This document shows positions 6,601 through 9,948 of a DNA stretch of 9,948 nucleotides, piece by piece. Each line of letters begins with the position of its first letter. Position 1 is the first letter of the stretch. The notes beneath the pieces are model-generated. The model searched no databases. It had not been told where the DNA came from and saw nothing but the letters and a program-made list of their open reading frames with translations. This DNA comes from Clostridia bacterium. GTDB lineage: Bacteria > Bacillota_A > Clostridia > Oscillospirales > CAG-272. The stretch is from assembly GCA_017467225.1 (NCBI GenBank), contig JAFTSR010000188.1, positions 1 through 9,948 on the forward strand. Direction: 5' to 3'. The position numbers and the translations under genes are program-made.

Positions 6601-7564
6601 AGCCGCCGGCAGGGTGCTCCAGATAGTTGCCGCTGGCATCCATCTGAATGTCATTGTAGTTGCTCTTGTCCAGGTTCAGGTAAGAGGCGTCGGCGCGGTT
6701 GATGGCGATCATCATGTCAACGACATAATCTTCAGAGCCGTACCAGGAAGCAAAGTTGTTGCCGGAGGTCGAGTAGACCATAACCGAGTCGGCATTGACC
6801 GCGCGGGTGTCAGTGTAAAGAACGCTTGCCTGGAAGGTGGTGCGGACACCGGTCAAATCGAAGGAGTCATAGCTTTGTACGTACAGACCGTTTTCCAGAT
6901 CGTGGGTGGGGCGAACGTAAGTCGCAGGAGATTTGGTGGGCTTGTTCTGCTCACCGAAAATGGTCTCGTACGTCGGGGGAACGACGACCACGGGAGCGGG
7001 CGTGTAGGTGCCCTTTTGCAGATAGTCCTCCTCCAGCACGATCTTAGTTGCGCTGTAGCTGTCAGTATCCTTGCTGTAGCCGAGAATATTTTCGATGAAA
7101 TACTCAACGGCACCGATGGTACAGGTCTCGTCGTATCCGACGATGACCAATCTCTTGCCAACCATCTGGATGGCGTATTCGCCCTCAGACAGCGTGGCGT
7201 GTACCTGCTTACTTTCTTCGCGGTTGGTCACACCGATCAAAATATCGCAGGTATCTGTGGGAACCGCCTCACCGCGCGGCACGTAGTCGTCGCTGATGCC
7301 GATGTCAACGCCGGTAGCAGCCTCGATCGAGGTGCGCAGACCGGCGGCAGAGTTGATCAGCTCTCTTGAGCAGAGCTCAGGACGGTAGATGGTATACTCC
7401 GTCGTCCCGTCAACCAACGTGACAGTGGGCTTGACTTCCTCGTCGTCGGGCTGCTCTTCGGCGGGGGAGCAGGCGACAAGTGCGCTCATAAGCCCGGTGG
7501 ACAGCATGCAAATGCTGAGCAGGAGGGCGAGCAAGCGCATTTTTTTCGTTTTGGTGATTTTCAT
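3677..7564 (-). CDS. Large multidomain lipoprotein, probable glycoside-hydrolase-like enzyme with tandem C-terminal modules
   Basis: A complete 1295-residue predicted surface lipoprotein. Residues 1-31 are a signal peptide with lipobox L29-V30-A31-C32, followed by an acidic linker. Residues about 54-185 resemble the alpha/beta N-terminal domain that precedes many glycosidase barrels (CDILIGVTNREES at 106-118; GEYAIQMVGKRLVIVG at 128-143). Residues about 215-545 look like a TIM-barrel region centred on LEEPEMWIRAGYSQTFKEEW (354-373); E355, E356 and E358 are candidate catalytic acids. Residues about 620-800 recall the GATase-like fold of beta-galactosidase trimerisation domains (LLLASYDT, WVKAGGTLLYVSG). 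Residues about 985-1107 and 1160-1290 are two copies of one beta-rich module. I infer cell-surface glycan processing, but no characterised family is matched with certainty. The ATG at 7562-7564 is chosen for AAAGGAGA (7571-7578) upstream and the signal peptide that follows. It is convergent to the LRR lipoprotein. No TTA, CTA or TCA codon occurs after residue 66, which leaves a long spurious antisense frame. Confidence 0.8.
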   Translation of the reverse strand: MKITKTKKMRLLALLLSICMLSTGLMSALVACSPAEEQPDDEEVKPTVTLVDGTTEYTIYRPELCSRELINSAAGLRTSIEAATGVDIGISDDYVPRGEAVPTDTCDILIGVTNREESKQVHATLSEGEYAIQMVGKRLVIVGYDETCTIGAVEYFIENILGYSKDTDSYSATKIVLEEDYLQKGTYTPAPVVVVPPTYETIFGEQNKPTKSPATYVRPTHDLENGLYVQSYDSFDLTGVRTTFQASVLYTDTRAVNADSVMVYSTSGNNFASWYGSEDYVVDMMIAINRADASYLNLDKSNYNDIQMDASGNYLEHPAGGSYYMVPSEDWIEFAWANMLLPMIEQYHPQTIALEEPEMWIRAGYSQTFKEEWEAFYDEEWQAPNSSAEANLKANLLKTYLFERILTELSKRVKQVSPSTQLYIATHSTVNYAAWSITAGLNSYLALGCIDGVIGQTWADTHNSAFPYNGAQTTDNFTNAFIEYASYVDSVEGTNFYALADPVMDNEGRTEEGCQYFYRQSIAAQLMQPEINRFQILPWVQRAFGSSSGAYRTVQSQIYAMLNDIGGEEITMTAGTPGISYLASDSLSWMNTGSGWAINPTDGMYGLCAPLVRDGVPVKMKAMEQIYTADDLKGVTLLLASYDTSVPLSEEVNIAIADWVKAGGTLLYVSGHNQYWNIDDYFFWADDVTPLTNLLRHLGLSDIKVNTQTSGLKASSRLKALDDSLEIFNNHALSSYVNYAITFEGAESPLMKIGNSVIGFEEFVGKGTVVVMGIPTGSFANYKGGAPLLRALVEYALQYTDYEYASAEMMKTERGKYVIAHAFDKAVELEGTYINLFDPELAIVEDPVIPKEDSMILANVDYFDLSVPRLGFSSGEVDPDSLKESADSTTYQFTSATNTTICHRLLAPRGVYPQSVTVTNANGSEMPLLSLVWDDDTRSLRFTVDGSRQPVTVTVEWGKTKVDLEGAAFVYEEISIPVNSSNKDKEYIFESTAAVNDTCRFCDLDRQLIYRFDTTDYFCPIYQFDVGQNYIIEVSGDGETWEMIADYSEGGTVEHIRDNSTAFTLSIDPADYEAVDETGILYVRFRNSNTSMGWGARVGLLTIRHMVEADTSAGESTDWLTGKNNTSSMNDNAMTTPSTGDADESKYLVKTENGRKYYKRKIATNSNNQDMDFILVNTSESNANFRYCDTTRQLVYLFDVSDMLSCDLTCRVFQNYIVEVSNNNKDWEIVANYYDISGGEHLTTGGNDVDVDIDPFIYDCDVTGECYIRIRACDPTKGWGGTIRYIEMNYTKAAN

Positions 7565-7582
7565 ACGTGATCTCCTTTCGGA

Positions 7583-7600
7583 TGTCTGCCGTGGCAAACA
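7583..7600 (-). promoter_or_regulatory. Candidate operator or 5' UTR hairpin of the large lipoprotein
   Basis: TGTCTGCC-GT-GGCAAACA on the plus strand is an 18-base imperfect palindrome, 8-base arms with one mismatch. It lies between the predicted minus-strand transcription start (near 7606) and the ribosome site (7571-7578), at about +6 to +23. That position suits a repressor of the LacI or similar type, or a short mRNA hairpin. It is not a convincing catabolite-repression (cre) site, and no cognate regulator gene is in view. Confidence 0.35.
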
Positions 7601-7612
7601 CATATTACATCT

Positions 7613-7641
7613 ATTATACAGGAAAACGGAGGAAATTGCAA
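7613..7641 (-). promoter_or_regulatory. Sigma-A promoter of the large lipoprotein
   Basis: Read on the minus strand: TTGCAA (7641-7636), a 17-base spacer, and TATAAT (7618-7613). The -10 is perfect and the -35 matches four of six positions. The start should be near 7606, giving a leader of about 42 bases. It lies back-to-back with the ruvC promoter; about 100 AT-rich bases separate the two -35 boxes, and I see no gene or clear repeat in that space. Confidence 0.7.
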
Positions 7642-7743
7642 GAGCCTTTACTTAAAAAGCCGTGATTTTTTCGCTGCGATTTTCCGATAGCCCATATATT
7701 TATGAACAGAAGTAAATTTTTTGAAAATAAATCTTGAAATGGT

Positions 7744-7772
7744 TTGACTTATTTGCGATTTTGTGGTATGAT
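7744..7772 (+). promoter_or_regulatory. Sigma-A promoter of the ruvC operon
   Basis: TTGACT (7744-7749), a 17-base spacer and TATGAT (7767-7772), with TGG just before the -10 giving an extended -10. An overlapping TATACT at 7772-7777 is an alternative. The predicted start near 7779 leaves no room for a ribosome site before an ATG at 7786, which supports placing the ruvC start at 7807. ruvC therefore has its own promoter here and does not depend on read-through from yebC. Confidence 0.75.
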
Positions 7773-7806
7773 ATACTGATAGAATATGGAGAAGGCGGTG
7801 CTTGGC

Positions 7807-8307
7807 ATGGTAATATTGGGTATCGACCCCGGATTGGCAATCGTCGGTTGGGGCGTGGTTGATTATCGAGGTAATCAATTCAAAACACTTGGGTATGGTT
7901 CGATCACGACGCCCAAGGAGGAGAGCACCGAGCAGCGTCTGTCGCGTATTTACGACGATATGAACGTGATTCTTGACCGATATAAGCCCGAGGCTATGGC
8001 GGTAGAGGAGCTGTTTTTCAACACCAACCAGACCACGGCCATCCGCGTGGCAGAGGCGCGAGGCGTTATTCTTCTGGCGGCGCAGCGCGCAGGCGTTCCG
8101 ATTTACGAGTACACGCCGCTGCAGGTCAAGCAGTCGGTGGTCGGCTACGGTCGCGCCGAAAAGAAGCAGGTCATCACCATGGTGACCATGATGCTGGGAC
8201 TGGCTAAGCCTCCCAAGCCCGACGATACGGCAGACGCTTTGGCAATCGCCGTGACGCACGCGCATAGCGGCGCGTCCCGCCTGGCCGCTTATTACAATCA
8301 ACGTTGA
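7807..8307 (+). CDS. ruvC: Crossover junction endodeoxyribonuclease RuvC
   Basis: A complete 166-residue RuvC, normal family length. It is the cytoplasmic dimeric nuclease that resolves Holliday junctions by symmetric nicking, normally working with the RuvAB branch-migration motor. The N-terminus MVILGIDPGLAIVGWGV is the classic first strand of the RNase H-like fold with D7. The other expected metal ligands are visible: E67 in VEELFFN and D140/D143 in PDDTADALAIAVTHAH. The ATG at 7807 makes the protein begin like other RuvCs and has the purine-rich AGGCGG at 7793-7798; an in-frame ATG at 7786 would add seven residues but lies almost at the transcription start. It is the first gene of an operon; the methyltransferase start follows 23 bases after its stop. 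ruvA and ruvB do not follow, unlike in many genomes, so they must be elsewhere if present. Confidence 0.96.
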   Translation: MVILGIDPGLAIVGWGVVDYRGNQFKTLGYGSITTPKEESTEQRLSRIYDDMNVILDRYKPEAMAVEELFFNTNQTTAIRVAEARGVILLAAQRAGVPIYEYTPLQVKQSVVGYGRAEKKQVITMVTMMLGLAKPPKPDDTADALAIAVTHAHSGASRLAAYYNQR

Positions 8308-8330
8308 CGACAAAAGGAGATATACAGACA

Positions 8331-9200
8331 ATGTGGTGTGCAGATAACTGGAAGGATTACGAGCTGTTGGATACGGGAGACGGCGAAAGACTGGAGCGAT
8401 GGGGAGATCTCATCCTCATCCGTCCCGATCCGCAGATCATTTGGAAAAACACCAAAAAGCATCCTGCCTGGAAAAAGGCGGACGGCATTTATCGCCGCTC
8501 CAATTCCGGCGGTGGCGCATGGGTGAAAAATCATCTGCCGGAGCAATGGAATATCGGCTATGATCATCTGGGACTTGGCTTTGTTCTGCGCCCGATGGGC
8601 TTCAAGCACACGGGACTGTTCCCGGAGCAGGCCGCCAACTGGGATTGGTTTTCTGAGCTGATCCAAAAGGCAAATCGCCCGGTCAAGGTGCTCAATCTGT
8701 TTGCCTACACCGGTGGTGCGACGGTTGCCGCCGCCAAGGCCGGTGCGTCCGTCGTACACGTGGATGCTGCCAAGGGCATGGTCGCACAGGCCAAGGAAAA
8801 CGCAGCACTGTCCGGTCTTGCCGACGCGCCGATCCGCTATATTGTCGACGATTGCAAAAAGTTTGTTGAGCGCGAGCTGCGCCGCGGCAATCATTACGAG
8901 GGCATCATCATGGATCCGCCCTCCTACGGTCGCGGTCCCGGCGGCGAGGTGTGGAAGCTGGAGGACAGCATCGACGAGCTTTTGACGCTGTGCGCACCGC
9001 TTCTTTCCGAGCAGCCGCTGTTCTTCCTGCTCAACTCTTACACAACGGGACTCTCTCCCATGACCAGGCAATATCTTCTGCAGCAGAAGCTGCAGGGACG
9101 CTACGGTGGCAAGACTGAATCGGGTGAGCTTGGTCTGCGCGTGACGCAGACGGGAGGATGCTTGCCCTGCGGCGCCAGCACGCGCTGGATTGTCGATTGA
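8331..9200 (+). CDS. Class I SAM-dependent methyltransferase, RlmI/RlmL-like (probable rRNA)
   Basis: A complete 289-residue Rossmann-fold methyltransferase. The SAM-binding motif I is VLNLFAYTGGATVAAAKAGA (120-139), the acidic residue binding the SAM ribose is probably D145 in VHVDAAKGM, a further DD is at 173-174, and motif IV is MDPPSYG (194-200). The preceding HTGLFPEQ (93-100) and the FAYTGG and DPPSYGRG forms are typical of the RlmI/RlmL-type methyltransferases that act on 23S rRNA. The N-terminal PUA domain of E. coli RlmI is not evident, and the target base is unknown. The ATG at 8331 is chosen for AAGGAG (8314-8319) located 11 bases upstream; an in-frame TTG at 8304 overlaps the end of ruvC and precedes that site. 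It is second in the ruvC operon, with ecfA1 starting 27 bases after its stop. The link with ruvC is probably one of convenience rather than pathway. Confidence 0.88.
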   Translation: MWCADNWKDYELLDTGDGERLERWGDLILIRPDPQIIWKNTKKHPAWKKADGIYRRSNSGGGAWVKNHLPEQWNIGYDHLGLGFVLRPMGFKHTGLFPEQAANWDWFSELIQKANRPVKVLNLFAYTGGATVAAAKAGASVVHVDAAKGMVAQAKENAALSGLADAPIRYIVDDCKKFVERELRRGNHYEGIIMDPPSYGRGPGGEVWKLEDSIDELLTLCAPLLSEQPLFFLLNSYTTGLSPMTRQYLLQQKLQGRYGGKTESGELGLRVTQTGGCLPCGASTRWIVD

Positions 9201-9227
9201 AACGCGCCAAAACGGAGGTGAATATCT

Positions 9228-9948
<721 letters not shown>

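Noticed and set aside
3662..7369. A 1235-residue open frame on the plus strand antisense to the large lipoprotein gene
   Set aside because: It reads the exact complement of the lipoprotein codons and is open only because that gene lacks TTA, CTA and TCA. The product is an odd Val/Gly/Asp/His-rich string with no domain, its start lies beside the terminator, and no ribosome site precedes it. The minus-strand frame has a signal peptide, lipobox, promoter and ribosome site.
7786..7806. Upstream ATG as the start of RuvC, adding seven residues
   Set aside because: It lies only about seven bases after the predicted transcription start with no ribosome site, while the ATG at 7807 gives the standard RuvC N-terminus and has a purine-rich site upstream.

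Overview
The window looks like a chromosomal segment from a gut-type Gram-positive anaerobe of the Clostridia, probably Oscillospirales or a relative. The evidence is a moderately high GC content, strong AGGAGG-type ribosome sites, two long Gram-positive-style surface lipoproteins, an iron-dependent alcohol dehydrogenase, and an ECF transporter ATPase of the Firmicutes EcfA1 type. No rRNA, tRNA, CRISPR array, transposase, integrase or phage gene is visible, and the taxon is inferred from gene style only.

Layout, left to right. (1) The last 32 codons of a YebC/TACO1-family protein, then an iron-containing alcohol dehydrogenase on the same strand 33 bases later. (2) A 277-base intergenic stretch with an imperfect palindromic element, a perfect-consensus sigma-A promoter with an extended -10, and a leader. 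(3) A 687-residue lipoprotein with extracellular Cys/His knuckles and BspA-type leucine-rich repeats. (4) A bidirectional terminator with an 11-bp stem, shared with a convergent gene. (5) On the minus strand, a 1295-residue lipoprotein that looks like a glycan-processing enzyme with two homologous C-terminal modules. (6) A 242-base divergent promoter region. (7) A plus-strand operon: ruvC, a class I SAM-dependent methyltransferase of the RlmI-like type, and the 5' part of ecfA1, which runs off the right edge.

How the parts fit. The outer genes are housekeeping functions: YebC, Holliday-junction resolution, RNA methylation and vitamin uptake. The middle block is accessory: fermentation, surface adhesion or recognition, and glycan handling. 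YebC and RuvC are neighbours in many bacteria, so the dehydrogenase and the two lipoproteins may be cargo between them. The two lipoproteins are convergent, each with its own promoter, and are therefore not one operon.

The strongest unexplained signals are three. The leucine-rich-repeat gene has codon usage unlike its neighbours, with an AT-rich patch. The large lipoprotein ends in a tandemly duplicated module that I cannot assign. Its central domain looks like an unassigned glycoside-hydrolase-like barrel. I see no convincing defence system or other multi-gene novelty.
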